Source of the DNA: UBA3537 sp038106885
GTDB lineage: Bacteria > Bacteroidota > Bacteroidia > Flavobacteriales > Flavobacteriaceae
Assembly (NCBI GenBank): GCA_038106885.1
Contig: JAYNFX010000017.1
Location: forward strand, 1-28,622
Direction of reading: 5' to 3'
Length of the DNA: 28,622 nt
Position numbers and translations under genes: made by a program. Shown piece after piece: positions 1-8,841 of the stretch (position 1 is the stretch's first letter; the number at the start of each line of letters is the position of its first letter). Under the pieces are notes generated by a model, which ran no database searches, was not told the DNA's origin, and saw only the letters and a list, made by a program, of their open reading frames with translations.

Positions 1-533
<533 letters not shown>

Positions 534-659
534 TACGGCTGTTTTTTTATGAAGTTTATTTTACTTATTCATGTATATTTTTTCAATATGTTAACTTATT
601 GTTCAGTTAATTCTGAAATATGATTTACATCAATTTTTTGATTTTAAATCAAATAACCC
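534..659 (+). other. 23S-5S internal transcribed spacer
   Basis: An AT-rich spacer of about 125 bases between the 23S and 5S genes. I see no tRNA cloverleaf and no open reading frame in it. It should contain the processing sites that release both rRNAs, but I could not identify a clear processing stem. Confidence 0.7.
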
Positions 660-765
660 TAAGGTGGTTATTGCAATGGGGCTCACCTCTTACCATCCCG
701 AACAGAGAAGTTAAGCCCATTAGCGCCGATGGTACTACACTTGTGGAAGAGTAGGTCACCGCCTT
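660..765 (+). rRNA. rrf: 5S ribosomal RNA
   Basis: This gene encodes the 5S RNA of the large ribosomal subunit. The conserved block CCATCCCGAACAGAGAAGTTAAGCCC occurs at 694-719 (quoted here only as landmark positions), followed by GATGGTACT at 728-736. Helix I closes AAGGTGGT at 661-668 against ACCGCCTT at 758-765, which sets the ends. Length is about 105 nt, normal for Bacteroidota. It is the last gene of the rrn operon and is followed within six bases by a strong terminator. Confidence 0.97.
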
Positions 766-770
766 TTTTT

Positions 771-800
771 AAACCCTCACAGTAATGTGAGGGTTTTTTT
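771..800 (+). terminator. Rho-independent terminator of the rrn operon
   Basis: A perfect 10-bp stem (AAACCCTCAC at 771-780 with GTGAGGGTTT at 787-796) closes a six-base loop and runs into a T tract ending at 800. It sits five bases after the 5S gene. On the minus strand the stem is followed by A residues, so it works in the + direction only. Confidence 0.93.
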
Positions 801-891
801 ATACTCAGTTTTTTCTCCCTTCGATTTAATATTAAAGATTACTTTCAAAAGATTAAAAAAGGCATTATAAAGAATTTATATAAACAAATGG

Positions 892-1119
892 TTATTTAAA
901 AATACTGTCCATAATGATTTTAATTCCTTTAAAACCTAAATAAATTGCAGCTCCACAAACTAATAGACCCATGATTACAAGCGGTAAGGATAAAGGTTTA
1001 TCGGGATTAGATAGACCCGCATGCAATAAAAATGGTCCCAAAAATAAAGTAAGTAATGTGACCCCCATGATTTTAAGACCTCTTACAAGTACTGCTTTGT
1101 TAGTGCGTTTAGTATTCAT
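892..1119 (-). CDS. DUF6095 family small membrane protein
   Basis: A 75-residue protein of the flavobacterial DUF6095 family; function unknown. Two hydrophobic segments, at about residues 13-33 and 46-67, should span the inner membrane, separated by a short polar loop with a Pro-Asp-Lys-Pro stretch. The N-terminus is basic (KRTNK), suggesting a cytoplasmic start. Its ATG lies inside the end of murQ: the two genes overlap by 11 bases in different frames, so its translation is probably coupled to murQ. No terminator is obvious in 800-891, which is AT-rich and holds no other gene. Assignment is by memory of the family and its usual place beside murQ. Confidence 0.8.
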   Translation of the reverse strand: MNTKRTNKAVLVRGLKIMGVTLLTLFLGPFLLHAGLSNPDKPLSLPLVIMGLLVCGAAIYLGFKGIKIIMDSIFK

Positions 1120-1927
1120 TTTTGTAGGAATTAATAGCGTCGCGAACGCTTTGATATTTCATAAGTAATGCTTTTGCTTCAACCTCTTTAATCTTTAGTT
1201 CATTCACTAGTATTTTTACACCACGGATTATAAGTTTATCATTGCTAAGTTGCATATCTACCATTTTATTACCCTTTACATATCCCAGTTGAATCATAGT
1301 AGTGGTAGTTATCATGTTTAAAATAAGTTTTTGAGCAGTTCCTGCTTTCATCCGTGAACTTCCTGTTAAAACCTCTGGACCTACCACAACCTCGATGGGA
1401 TAATCTGCAACCTTTTTTAGTGGACTTTCACTATTACAGGTTATACATCCCGTTGTAATTTGTCTCATTTGACAATTTTTTAAGGCGCCAATTACATATG
1501 GAGTTGTACCAGAGGCAGCAATGCCTATCACAATATCTTTTGTGTTGATTTGATAATTTTCAAGGTCTTTCCATCCTTGTTTTGGATCATCTTCAGCAAA
1601 CTCTACTGCATTACGAATTGCAGTGTCACCACCTGCAATCAACCCAACAACCAAACCTTTGGAAACCCCAAATGTTGGGGGACACTCTGATGCATCCAAA
1701 ATACCCATGCGACCACTAGTACCTGCGCCTATGTAGAACAGACGACCTCCAGATTTTAATTGTGTAACTACCTTAGTAATCAAGTTTTCTAATTCAGGGA
1801 GTATTTTTTTTACAGCTTTTGGTACCGTTTCGTCTTCGTTGTTAATTGCTATTAAAAGATTTGAAATGGATTTTTTCTCTAAATGATTGTAATGGGAATC
1901 TTGTTCTGTTGTTTTAGTAAAAGCCAT
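1109..1927 (-). CDS. murQ: N-acetylmuramic acid 6-phosphate etherase
   Basis: MurQ cleaves the D-lactyl ether of N-acetylmuramic acid 6-phosphate to give GlcNAc 6-phosphate and lactate in cytoplasmic peptidoglycan recycling. The 272-residue protein has a SIS sugar-isomerase fold with the GAGTSGRMG loop at residues 67-75. The acid-base pair known from E. coli (E83 and E114) corresponds to E81 in ASECPP and E112 in AEDDP. The family signature GPEVLTGSSRMKAGTAQK spans residues 183-200. It starts 42 bases after the DUF4249 gene and overlaps DUF6095, so it is probably the third gene of the receptor operon. Neither a PTS transporter (murP) nor anmK is visible, so the source of MurNAc-6-P is unclear from this window. 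Confidence 0.95.
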   Translation of the reverse strand: MAFTKTTEQDSHYNHLEKKSISNLLIAINNEDETVPKAVKKILPELENLITKVVTQLKSGGRLFYIGAGTSGRMGILDASECPPTFGVSKGLVVGLIAGGDTAIRNAVEFAEDDPKQGWKDLENYQINTKDIVIGIAASGTTPYVIGALKNCQMRQITTGCITCNSESPLKKVADYPIEVVVGPEVLTGSSRMKAGTAQKLILNMITTTTMIQLGYVKGNKMVDMQLSNDKLIIRGVKILVNELKIKEVEAKALLMKYQSVRDAINSYKNEY

Positions 1928-1969
1928 GTATAAAAATACTATTTTTTTAAAATACTTTAAATTCTTAAA

Positions 1970-2770
1970 CTATTCAATCAACAAGCTAGCACGATAAATT
2001 TCTGAAATACTAAAATACCCCATAGGATAATGGCTTGAATCTGAGGTATTATAGATATTACCACGTATTGAGGTTGGTATGGTCTTAAAAGGATCTCCTC
2101 CTTCTTCAGTTTGTTCAATAACAGCACTCATAAAATTAAAATAAGTTTCATCTGCTCCATAAAGTGTTACAAATGCGGTGTCTCCAGTTTCTAGATCATC
2201 ATAGAAAAATGAGAAAGTAAAGGGATTACCTTGGTAGAATTCGTCTTTCGTTGCTAAAAAATTATTATATCCAAAATCAAGGACATAAAAATCGTCTCGG
2301 CTTCCATTATCTGTAAAAGTTACAATGACTTCAATTTCATCTCCTTCAAATAAAGTTTCATCTCCCTGTAATAAATTGTCTATAGGAGTGGCTGGGTTCA
2401 ATTGTTCTACAGATGATTCATAAGTTTCACCATTATAAAAAATCATAAGCTTGTAATTTACATCGAAATTTGGAGTAAAATCTAAAATATAGTGTCCGGG
2501 ATTCGTAGGATCATGTAAAAATGTATGAGTTACACTATTTTCAACTTCTAAAATTTTGACTTCTGCATCCGTAACCCATTGAATATTTTCATCATAAAAA
2601 CCACCTGTTAAGCTCAATACTATGATTTGGGTATCTGTATTTTCAGGGTTCATTTTTATTCGGGCATCAATACTTAATCGTTCCTCTGCAGTGTTTAAAT
2701 CCAATACGATTACTTCTTCACATGATGTTCCTGAAAAATAAATACTTAATAATATTAAAAATCGTTTCAT
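1970..2770 (-). CDS. DUF4249 family lipoprotein (partner of TonB-dependent receptor)
   Basis: A 266-residue lipoprotein of the DUF4249 family. The N-terminus is a short lipoprotein signal with a lipobox ending at Cys17 (SGTSC), so the mature protein is probably attached to the outer membrane. The body is rich in acidic and aromatic residues and predicted to be mostly beta, with an Ig-like region at about residues 25-120. The gene starts three bases after the receptor gene, an arrangement typical for DUF4249 proteins. By analogy with other receptor-lipoprotein pairs it may help capture the receptor's substrate at the cell surface, but no ligand can be read from the sequence. Confidence 0.85.
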   Translation of the reverse strand: MKRFLILLSIYFSGTSCEEVIVLDLNTAEERLSIDARIKMNPENTDTQIIVLSLTGGFYDENIQWVTDAEVKILEVENSVTHTFLHDPTNPGHYILDFTPNFDVNYKLMIFYNGETYESSVEQLNPATPIDNLLQGDETLFEGDEIEVIVTFTDNGSRDDFYVLDFGYNNFLATKDEFYQGNPFTFSFFYDDLETGDTAFVTLYGADETYFNFMSAVIEQTEEGGDPFKTIPTSIRGNIYNTSDSSHYPMGYFSISEIYRASLLIE

Positions 2771-2773
2771 GAT

Positions 2774-5134
2774 TTAGAATTTAAAGTTATATGTTATCGA
2801 GCCAATCGCTCCAAAAATGGAGAGTTTGAGAGCTTCATTTTGACCCGTATCTGTGTTTTGTCTAAAATTCAATGATTGGGCATTTTTTCGGTTATATATA
2901 TTATAGACACTAAAAACCCATTCGCCGCGCCATGCTTTGGTTTTATTTGGCTTTGGAATATATTTTGCAGATAAGTCAAATCTATGATAAGAAGGTAATC
3001 GACTTGAATTTCGAGCTTCATACGTAGGTATAACCAACCCATTGTATATATACTGTCCATTGGGATAAGTCGTAGGTTGTCCTGTTTGGTAAAGGAAATT
3101 AGCATTTAATGTCCATTTTTTATTAAGATCATAACTTGAGGTTACTGAAATGTCGTGTGTTTTATCGAATGGAGTGTTGTACCAGTTTCCATTATTAATT
3201 CCAGTTTCCGATGGGTTGCGACCTTCAGTTTGCTGTTCAGATTTTGACAGTGTATAGGCTAACCAACCTTTAAGTCTACCGTCATTTTTTCGAAGTAAAA
3301 CTTCCAAACCATAGGCTCTAGAACGCCCATTAAGTATAACTTGTTCAATAGCTTTATTAGCTATTAGATTAGCTCCATCAATGTAGTCTATACGATTTTT
3401 AGTTTTCTTGTAATAGGCTTCAATCTCGAAGCTGTAATCATTGTAATTCTTAAAATAACCTAAGGCAATTTGATCTAAAAGTTGTGGTTTAATATATTTT
3501 CCACTAGGAGCCCAAACATCTAGCGGAGTTGGTGCTGTCGTATTTGACAGTAAATGTAAGTATTGTGCCATTCGGTTATAGCTAGCTTTCACGGAGCTAT
3601 TTTCGTTAAATAAATAAGATAAAGATAATCTTGGTTCTATATTAATAAATGAAGCCTCCACACTACCACTTGATCTATTAATTGTCCCTGTAGGATCTAC
3701 AGCTTGATAAATTTGTAATTCAGGATTAAAAATCAAAGGGTTATCATCATCATAGCTGTTTAACTCATCTTGACCAAGCCGAAGAAAACTACTAAGTCTT
3801 GCACCGTATCTCAACGATATTTTTTCTGAAACTTGTTGTTTTATATCCAGATAAACTGCGTTTTCAAAAGCATTTTTTTTAGTTAGCTCTTCTCTATTAA
3901 TACCTGATGTAGGTCCATTGGGTTGAATGATACCAGGGTTAAAACCATAGTAGGTGCTTTGTAAGCCATATTCTAGGCTGAAGTGGTCATTAAGGTATTG
4001 TTTCAGATCAAATTTGACATTCATATTTTGTATGCCTGAATTCCATTTAAATCCTACAAAATTCAAATCTAATCCGTAATAATAATCGGAATATATTAAG
4101 GATAAATTTGAAAATAATTTATCAGAAAATAAATGATTCCAACGAAAATTAACTACCGTATTTCCATATGTATTTTCAAAACTATTGGACACATTAAAGA
4201 CATCTCGACCAAAATAACCTGATAAATAAATTTTGTTATCTACGTCTAAGCGATAGCTTAATTTGGTGTTTATGTCATAGAAATAGGCAATATTATCAAT
4301 ATCAAATAGCGGTAAAAACAAATGAGCGTAAGTAGATCTACCTCCAAATAAAAAAGATCCCTTTTCTTTTTTTAAGGGTCCTTCAAACAGAACACGGCTA
4401 GATACTAAACCAATACCTCCATTAGCGCGAAATTCGTTTTTATTTCCTTCTTTTTGATATATATCTAATACAGAAGCCACACGTCCTCCATATTTTGCAG
4501 GAATGCCACCTTTGTAAAGTTTTAAATTCTTAATTGCATCAGGATTAAAAACTGAGAAAAAACCAAAAAGGTGGGAGGAATTAAATAGGGTTGCTTCGTC
4601 TAATAGAATTAAATTTTGATCATTAGATCCCCCGCGAACATTGAATCCTGGAGTGCCTTCACCACCACTAGAAATGCCTGGAAGTAAGGTTATGGCCTTA
4701 ACTAAATCAGCTTCTCCAAATACTACTGGAATTTGTTTGATGGTATTCGAATTTAAAGTATTGACACTCATTTGAGCTGTTTTGATGTTTACACCTTCAG
4801 CATCCGTTTTTAATACAATTTCATCAAGAGTGTCTGTATTAGCCTCCAAACTAAAATTTTGATTTAAATTTTGATTTAAAATGATGGTTTTAGAAATAGA
4901 AGAATATCCCAGGTAACTTACCTTTACATCATAAGTTCCTTCTGGCAACGTAATTGAGTAAAAGCCATATTCATTAGTAGTAGCTCCAGTATTCACTTTT
5001 GGAAAAATTATATTAGCTCCAATTAGCGTTTCTTGTCCTTCACTCTCATATATAGAACCACTAAGAGTAAATTGGTTTTGAGAAAATCCAAAGACAGAGT
5101 AAAAATATATTAAGTAAATAAACCGAGAAGTCAT
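2774..5134 (-). CDS. TonB-dependent receptor with carboxypeptidase-regulatory-like N-terminal domain
   Basis: An outer-membrane beta-barrel importer that uses TonB energy. The ATG at 5134 gives 786 residues; a TTG two codons upstream is open but less likely. A signal peptide ends near residue 18, followed by a CarboxypepD_reg-like domain (about 22-105) with the usual NEYGFYSITLPEGTY pattern. The plug follows (about 115-230), including FNVRGGSNDQNLILLDEA, then a 22-strand-type barrel rich in Tyr and Asn and ending in an aromatic residue (NFKF), as expected for BAM recognition. The next gene encodes a DUF4249 lipoprotein rather than a SusD protein, so this is not a classical glycan locus. No sigma/anti-sigma pair is adjacent, and the substrate cannot be inferred. 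Confidence 0.93.
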   Translation of the reverse strand: MTSRFIYLIYFYSVFGFSQNQFTLSGSIYESEGQETLIGANIIFPKVNTGATTNEYGFYSITLPEGTYDVKVSYLGYSSISKTIILNQNLNQNFSLEANTDTLDEIVLKTDAEGVNIKTAQMSVNTLNSNTIKQIPVVFGEADLVKAITLLPGISSGGEGTPGFNVRGGSNDQNLILLDEATLFNSSHLFGFFSVFNPDAIKNLKLYKGGIPAKYGGRVASVLDIYQKEGNKNEFRANGGIGLVSSRVLFEGPLKKEKGSFLFGGRSTYAHLFLPLFDIDNIAYFYDINTKLSYRLDVDNKIYLSGYFGRDVFNVSNSFENTYGNTVVNFRWNHLFSDKLFSNLSLIYSDYYYGLDLNFVGFKWNSGIQNMNVKFDLKQYLNDHFSLEYGLQSTYYGFNPGIIQPNGPTSGINREELTKKNAFENAVYLDIKQQVSEKISLRYGARLSSFLRLGQDELNSYDDDNPLIFNPELQIYQAVDPTGTINRSSGSVEASFINIEPRLSLSYLFNENSSVKASYNRMAQYLHLLSNTTAPTPLDVWAPSGKYIKPQLLDQIALGYFKNYNDYSFEIEAYYKKTKNRIDYIDGANLIANKAIEQVILNGRSRAYGLEVLLRKNDGRLKGWLAYTLSKSEQQTEGRNPSETGINNGNWYNTPFDKTHDISVTSSYDLNKKWTLNANFLYQTGQPTTYPNGQYIYNGLVIPTYEARNSSRLPSYHRFDLSAKYIPKPNKTKAWRGEWVFSVYNIYNRKNAQSLNFRQNTDTGQNEALKLSIFGAIGSITYNFKF

Positions 5135-5167
5135 AGTCAATTTTACTCAGTAAAACTAAACAAAAAT

Positions 5168-5185
5168 GAAGTTCTCTATGAACTC
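5168..5185 (-). terminator. Possible weak terminator after icd
   Basis: Downstream of isocitrate dehydrogenase the minus strand can form a 5-bp hairpin (AGTTC/GAACT, five-base loop) followed by a short T-rich run. The stem is short and the T run is interrupted, so this may only slow polymerase. The following receptor gene starts about 35 bases later and no TAnnTTTG box was found for it, so read-through is possible. Confidence 0.3.
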
Positions 5186-5208
5186 TTTAACATAACTTTG
5201 ATGTTTAA

Positions 5209-7422
5209 TTATTGATCTAAAATTGAATTGAAAGTCTTACTTGGACGCATAACTTTATTCGCTTTATTATTGTCAGGGAAGTAATAACCACCTATATCAA
5301 CTTTCATTCCTTGTATGGAATCTAGTTCTTTTAAAATAATGGCTTCATTATTTTTAAGTTGTTCCGCAATTAAACTAAATGTAATTTTTAGCTCTTCGTC
5401 TTTATCTTGATTAGATAAAGCTTCAGCCCAAAATAAAGATAAATAAAAGTGACTTCCTCTGTTATCAAGTTCATTTACTTTTCGTGAAGGTGATTTTTGT
5501 TGTATTAATAGTTGTTCAGTGGCATCATCCAAAGCAGCACCAATTATAGAAGCTTTTAAGTGATTGTGTGTCTGACTATAATGCTCTAAAGAAACGGCTA
5601 AGGCTAAAAACTCTCCAAGAGAATCCCATCTTAAATGATTCTCTGCTAATAATTGTTCAACATGTTTTGGAGCAGATCCACCAGCTCCAGTCTCAAATAA
5701 ACCACCTCCATTCATTAATGGAACTATAGATAGCATTTTTGCACTTGTCCCAACCTCTAAAATAGGAAACAAGTCCGTTAAGTAATCTCTCAATACATTC
5801 CCAGTAACAGATATTGTGTCTAGACCAATTTTAATTCTTTCCAAAGTATATTTTGTAGCATCAATAGGTGATAAAATTTTAAAGTCTAAGTCACTTGTTT
5901 CGTAATTAGTTAAATATTTATTTACTTTTTTTATCAATTCAAAATCATGAGATCTATTTTTATCTAACCAAAAAACAGCAGGTGTTTTAGAACTACGAGA
6001 ACGCGAAACAGCTAGCTTAATCCAATCTTTGATGGGTTCGTCTTTTACTTGACACATTCGCCATATATCGCCTTTTTTAACCTTATGCTCAGTAAGTTTT
6101 ATTCCGTTTTCGTCGACAATTTGAACAACCCCGTCTTCATTAATTTCAAAAGTTTTGTCATGGGATCCATATTCTTCTGCTTTTTGTGCCATCAGACCTA
6201 CATTTGGTACAGTACCCATTGTAGATGGATTGAAAGCTCCATTTTCTTTACAGAAATCAATTGTAGCTTTATAAATCCCTGAATAACTACTGTCTGGTAT
6301 TATGGCTTTTGTATCTTGAAGCTTACCATCAGAGTTGTACATTTTTCCTGAAGTTCTAATCATTGCTGGCATTGAAGCATCAATAATAACATCGCTTGGA
6401 ACATGTAGATTTGTTTTTCCTTTTGATGAATTCACCATTGCTAAATCTGGGCCAATTAAAAGAGCTTTTTCAAAGGCTAATTTAATTTCATCACGTTTAG
6501 CGGAATCAAGTTTATTTAATTTTTCAAAAATATTTTCCAATCCATTATTTGGATTTACCCCAATTTTAGTAAATTCAGACTTATATTTATTAAATATATC
6601 CTCAAAAAATAGACGAATAACATGTCCAAAAATTATTGGATCACTAACTTTCATCATTGTCGCTTTCATATGTAATGAAAGTAAAACATTTGATTTTTTA
6701 GCATCAACTATTTGTTCCTTTATAAAGCTTGACAAAGACTCAACACTCATTACTGAAGCATCGATAATCTCATCTTTTAAAAGATTTATATTTTTCTTTA
6801 AAATTGTTTTTTTACCAATTTTATTTAGGTGTTGAATATTTACACTTGTAGCGTTTTCTAGTGTTATAGATTGTTCATTATTAGCAAAATCGCCAGATGA
6901 CATACTAGCTACATGGGTCTTAGAATTTTTTTCCCATTCCCCCATAGGGTGTGGGTTTTTTTTAGCGTAATTTTTTACAGCCTTTGGAGCTCGTCTATCT
7001 GAATTACCTTCTCTTAGAACCGGATTTACTGCACTACCTTTAATCTTATCATATCTAAATTTAATTTCAACTTCTTTTTCATTAGTTGGTTGCTCAGGGT
7101 ATTTAGGTAAATTAAATCCTTTAGATTGAAGTTCAGAAATAGCTTCTTTAAGTTGAGGAATTGAAGCGCTGATATTTGGTAATTTTATCACGTTTGCATG
7201 GGGTTCTTTAACAAGGTTGCCAAGGCTTTTTAGTGAGTTTTCAACACATTGATTTTCAGATAAATAATCTGAAAATGAAGATAAGATTCGCGCTGCTAAA
7301 GAAATATCTTTTGTTTCAATTGAAATTCCAAAAGGTTCAACAAATGAACGAACAATTGGTAAAAACGATCTTGTTGCTAGAGCTGGGGCTTCATCTGTAA
7401 TTGTGTAAATAATTTGAGCCAT
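5209..7422 (-). CDS. icd: Monomeric NADP-dependent isocitrate dehydrogenase
   Basis: This enzyme oxidatively decarboxylates isocitrate to 2-oxoglutarate with reduction of NADP+ in the TCA cycle. The length, 737 residues, fits the monomeric IDH-II family (about 740) and not the 400-residue dimeric family. The N-terminus (TDEAPALATRSFLPI) is typical. The substrate-binding segment REGNSDRRAP is at residues 137-146, with Ser141 at the place of the isocitrate-binding serine known from Azotobacter. LPNISAS is at 81-87. The gene stands alone: a terminator closes rplS upstream of it and a -7 box lies about 54 bases before the ATG. It is one of the longest genes here, with no frameshift and no sign of transfer. 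Confidence 0.96.
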   Translation of the reverse strand: MAQIIYTITDEAPALATRSFLPIVRSFVEPFGISIETKDISLAARILSSFSDYLSENQCVENSLKSLGNLVKEPHANVIKLPNISASIPQLKEAISELQSKGFNLPKYPEQPTNEKEVEIKFRYDKIKGSAVNPVLREGNSDRRAPKAVKNYAKKNPHPMGEWEKNSKTHVASMSSGDFANNEQSITLENATSVNIQHLNKIGKKTILKKNINLLKDEIIDASVMSVESLSSFIKEQIVDAKKSNVLLSLHMKATMMKVSDPIIFGHVIRLFFEDIFNKYKSEFTKIGVNPNNGLENIFEKLNKLDSAKRDEIKLAFEKALLIGPDLAMVNSSKGKTNLHVPSDVIIDASMPAMIRTSGKMYNSDGKLQDTKAIIPDSSYSGIYKATIDFCKENGAFNPSTMGTVPNVGLMAQKAEEYGSHDKTFEINEDGVVQIVDENGIKLTEHKVKKGDIWRMCQVKDEPIKDWIKLAVSRSRSSKTPAVFWLDKNRSHDFELIKKVNKYLTNYETSDLDFKILSPIDATKYTLERIKIGLDTISVTGNVLRDYLTDLFPILEVGTSAKMLSIVPLMNGGGLFETGAGGSAPKHVEQLLAENHLRWDSLGEFLALAVSLEHYSQTHNHLKASIIGAALDDATEQLLIQQKSPSRKVNELDNRGSHFYLSLFWAEALSNQDKDEELKITFSLIAEQLKNNEAIILKELDSIQGMKVDIGGYYFPDNNKANKVMRPSKTFNSILDQ

Positions 7423-7475
7423 AAATAAGCTTTGTTTTGGTTGGTGTATATTTTGGAGTACTAAAAAAAAGCACT

Positions 7476-7483
7476 CAAATATA
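7476..7483 (-). promoter_or_regulatory. -7 promoter box of icd
   Basis: TATATTTG on the minus strand matches the Bacteroidota -7 consensus TAnnTTTG. Transcription would start near 7470, giving a leader of about 48 bases before the icd ATG at 7422. A TTTG lies upstream but at 25 rather than the usual 19 bases, so the -33 part is not convincing. Confidence 0.5.
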
Positions 7484-7585
7484 TTAAAAAGCTTACTATT
7501 ATTTATTCCAAAATGGCAGGATTTTTAACATTTTGATAACATTGTTATTTAGTAGTTTAAAATTTGAATAAATGATAATATTTTA

Positions 7586-7617
7586 ACAAAAAAAAGCGCT
7601 GTATTACAGCGCTTTTT
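7586..7617 (-). terminator. Rho-independent terminator of rplS
   Basis: A perfect 12-bp inverted repeat (AAAAAGCGCTGT at 7591-7602, ACAGCGCTTTTT at 7606-7617) with a three-base loop lies 27 bases past the rplS stop. Read on the minus strand it runs into about nine T residues. It insulates icd from rplS. A T run also follows on the + strand, so it may work both ways, but no + gene ends here. Confidence 0.9.
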
Positions 7618-7643
7618 AGATTTTTTTTAAAAAGGTGTAGAGA

Positions 7644-7994
7644 TTAACGATTACTTTCTTTAATTCTAGCTTTTTTTCCAGTTAATTCTCTGAAGTAGAA
7701 TATACGTGCTCTTCTGACTTTACCACGTTTATTAATTTCAATTTTCTGTAAGGCAGGCATATTTACAGGGAAAATACGCTCAACACCAACTGTTCCTGAC
7801 ATTTTCCTGATAGTGAAAGTTTCAGATGAGCCAGATCCTCTTTTTTGAAGTACTACACCTCTAAAAAACTGAGTTCTTACTTTTTGACCCTCACGAATTT
7901 CGTAATAAACAGTAATGGTGTCTCCAGCAGAAAAATCTGGAAAGTCTTTTTTTGTTACAAATTCGTCTTGAACGAATTTAATTAATGATTCCAT
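7644..7994 (-). CDS. rplS: 50S ribosomal protein L19
   Basis: L19 lies at the interface of the two ribosomal subunits. The 116-residue protein has the typical length and the family core FSAGDTITVYYEIREGQKVRTQFFRGVVLQKRG in broken form at residues 21-53, followed by the ERIFP motif. The C-terminus is basic (KRGKVRRARIFYFRE), suiting rRNA contact. It follows trmD on the same strand as in most bacteria, but a promoter and a structured leader lie in the 116-base gap, so L19 can be expressed separately from TrmD. A strong terminator ends the transcript. Confidence 0.98.
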   Translation of the reverse strand: MESLIKFVQDEFVTKKDFPDFSAGDTITVYYEIREGQKVRTQFFRGVVLQKRGSGSSETFTIRKMSGTVGVERIFPVNMPALQKIEINKRGKVRRARIFYFRELTGKKARIKESNR

Positions 7995-8015
7995 AATAGC
8001 TATTTAATCAGTTTA

Positions 8016-8057
8016 TTCGGATTAACATGTACGTCCATCGCTAGAGGTTAAGCCGAA
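8016..8057 (-). promoter_or_regulatory. Hairpin in the rplS leader, candidate L19-responsive RNA element
   Basis: The rplS leader can fold into a two-part stem: TTCGG (8057-8053) pairs with CCGAA (8020-8016), a C/U mismatch follows, then TTAAC (8051-8047) pairs with GTTAA (8026-8022), closing a 20-base loop. It begins about three bases after the predicted transcription start and ends 21 bases before the ATG. Leader RNAs that bind their own ribosomal protein are known for several ribosomal genes, and I recall one described for L19 in Flavobacteria, but I cannot confirm that this matches it. Confidence 0.55.
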
Positions 8058-8065
8058 ATCGAGTG

Positions 8066-8096
8066 CAAATATAATCAATAATTAAATTTGTACAAT
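8066..8096 (-). promoter_or_regulatory. Promoter of rplS
   Basis: On the minus strand ATTG (8096-8093) and TATATTTG (8073-8066) are separated by exactly 19 bases, which is the spacing of the Bacteroidota -33/-7 promoter (TTTG-N19-TAnnTTTG) with one mismatch in the -33 part. It lies just after the trmD stop codon and predicts a start near 8060. Confidence 0.72.
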
Positions 8097-8110
8097 TTTA
8101 AAAAGGATTT

Positions 8111-8788
8111 TTATTCATCTAGTAAATCAGGGCGTCTGATTTTAGTATTTCTTAGTGCTTCTTTTTCTCGCCATTTTTCTATTTTTGGAAAATTACCACT
8201 AAATAGTACTTCTGGAACATCCCAACCCTTGTAAGATCTTGGGCGTGTATAAATTGGAGGAGCTAACATGTTATCTTGAAATGAATCTGTTAATGCTGAG
8301 GTTTCATTGCCAAGAACTCCTGGGATTAATCTTATTATTGAATCACAAAGTACAGCTGCTGCTAACTCACCACCTGAGAGTACAAAATCTCCAATGGAAA
8401 TTTCGTGAGTAATTAAATGATCACGAACTCTTTGGTCAACTCCTTTGTAGTGTCCACATAAAATAATTATGTTATTGAATAATGAAAATTTGTTTGCTAA
8501 TGATTGATTCAATTTCTCACCATCAGGTGTCATGTAAATTACATGATCGTAATCACGTTCAGATTTTAATCTTGAAATACATTTATCGATTGGTTCAACA
8601 GTCATCACCATTCCTGCACCACCACCATATTGATAATCATCAACTGATTTATAATTGTCCGAGGTGAATTCTCTGAGGTTATGAATGTGAATATCTACAA
8701 TTCCATCTGATATTGCACGCTTTAGAATTGATGCTTCAAATGGACTTTTTAGAAGTTCAGGAACTACACTAATAATATCGATACGCAT
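8111..8788 (-). CDS. trmD: tRNA (guanine-37-N1)-methyltransferase
   Basis: TrmD transfers a methyl group from SAM to N1 of G37 in tRNAs reading CUN, CCN and CGG codons, which prevents +1 frameshifting. The 225-residue protein has the SPOUT trefoil-knot motifs: YGGGAGM at 54-60, CGHYKGVDQR at 111-120, and IGDFVLSGGELA at 132-143. The catalytic aspartate is D168 in TDSF, next to APPIYTRP at 176-183. Lys115 replaces the glutamate of proteobacterial GHYEG, a change I believe is usual in Bacteroidota. It begins about 53 bases after the upstream GAPDH gene and has its own -7 box. Confidence 0.97.
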   Translation of the reverse strand: MRIDIISVVPELLKSPFEASILKRAISDGIVDIHIHNLREFTSDNYKSVDDYQYGGGAGMVMTVEPIDKCISRLKSERDYDHVIYMTPDGEKLNQSLANKFSLFNNIIILCGHYKGVDQRVRDHLITHEISIGDFVLSGGELAAAVLCDSIIRLIPGVLGNETSALTDSFQDNMLAPPIYTRPRSYKGWDVPEVLFSGNFPKIEKWREKEALRNTKIRRPDLLDE

Positions 8789-8805
8789 TGGTATGTATTT
8801 TAAAA

Positions 8806-8813
8806 CAAATATA
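8806..8813 (-). promoter_or_regulatory. -7 promoter box of trmD
   Basis: TATATTTG on the minus strand fits TAnnTTTG and lies 18 bases before the trmD ATG, predicting a leader of roughly 12 bases. No good -33 TTTG is seen. The bases just downstream are identical to those at the gap promoter. Confidence 0.55.
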
Positions 8814-8841
8814 AATTAAATATGTGAAGAACTTAGTTTGT

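Noticed and set aside
534..659. A tRNA gene in the 23S-5S spacer
   Set aside because: No T-loop or acceptor stem pattern is visible; the region is plain AT-rich spacer.
5135..5140. Upstream TTG starts for the receptor (5140), htrA (11806), dapF (11910), prmC (19223) and bamD (25266)
   Set aside because: In each case an ATG a few codons later gives the expected family N-terminus or signal peptide; two of the TTGs lie in -7 boxes.
6335..6835. 166-codon + frame antisense to icd
   Set aside because: icd is a full, conserved 737-residue protein; the antisense frame has a low-complexity hydrophobic composition and no family resemblance. The same holds for the + frames at 9011-9319 and 10641-10898.
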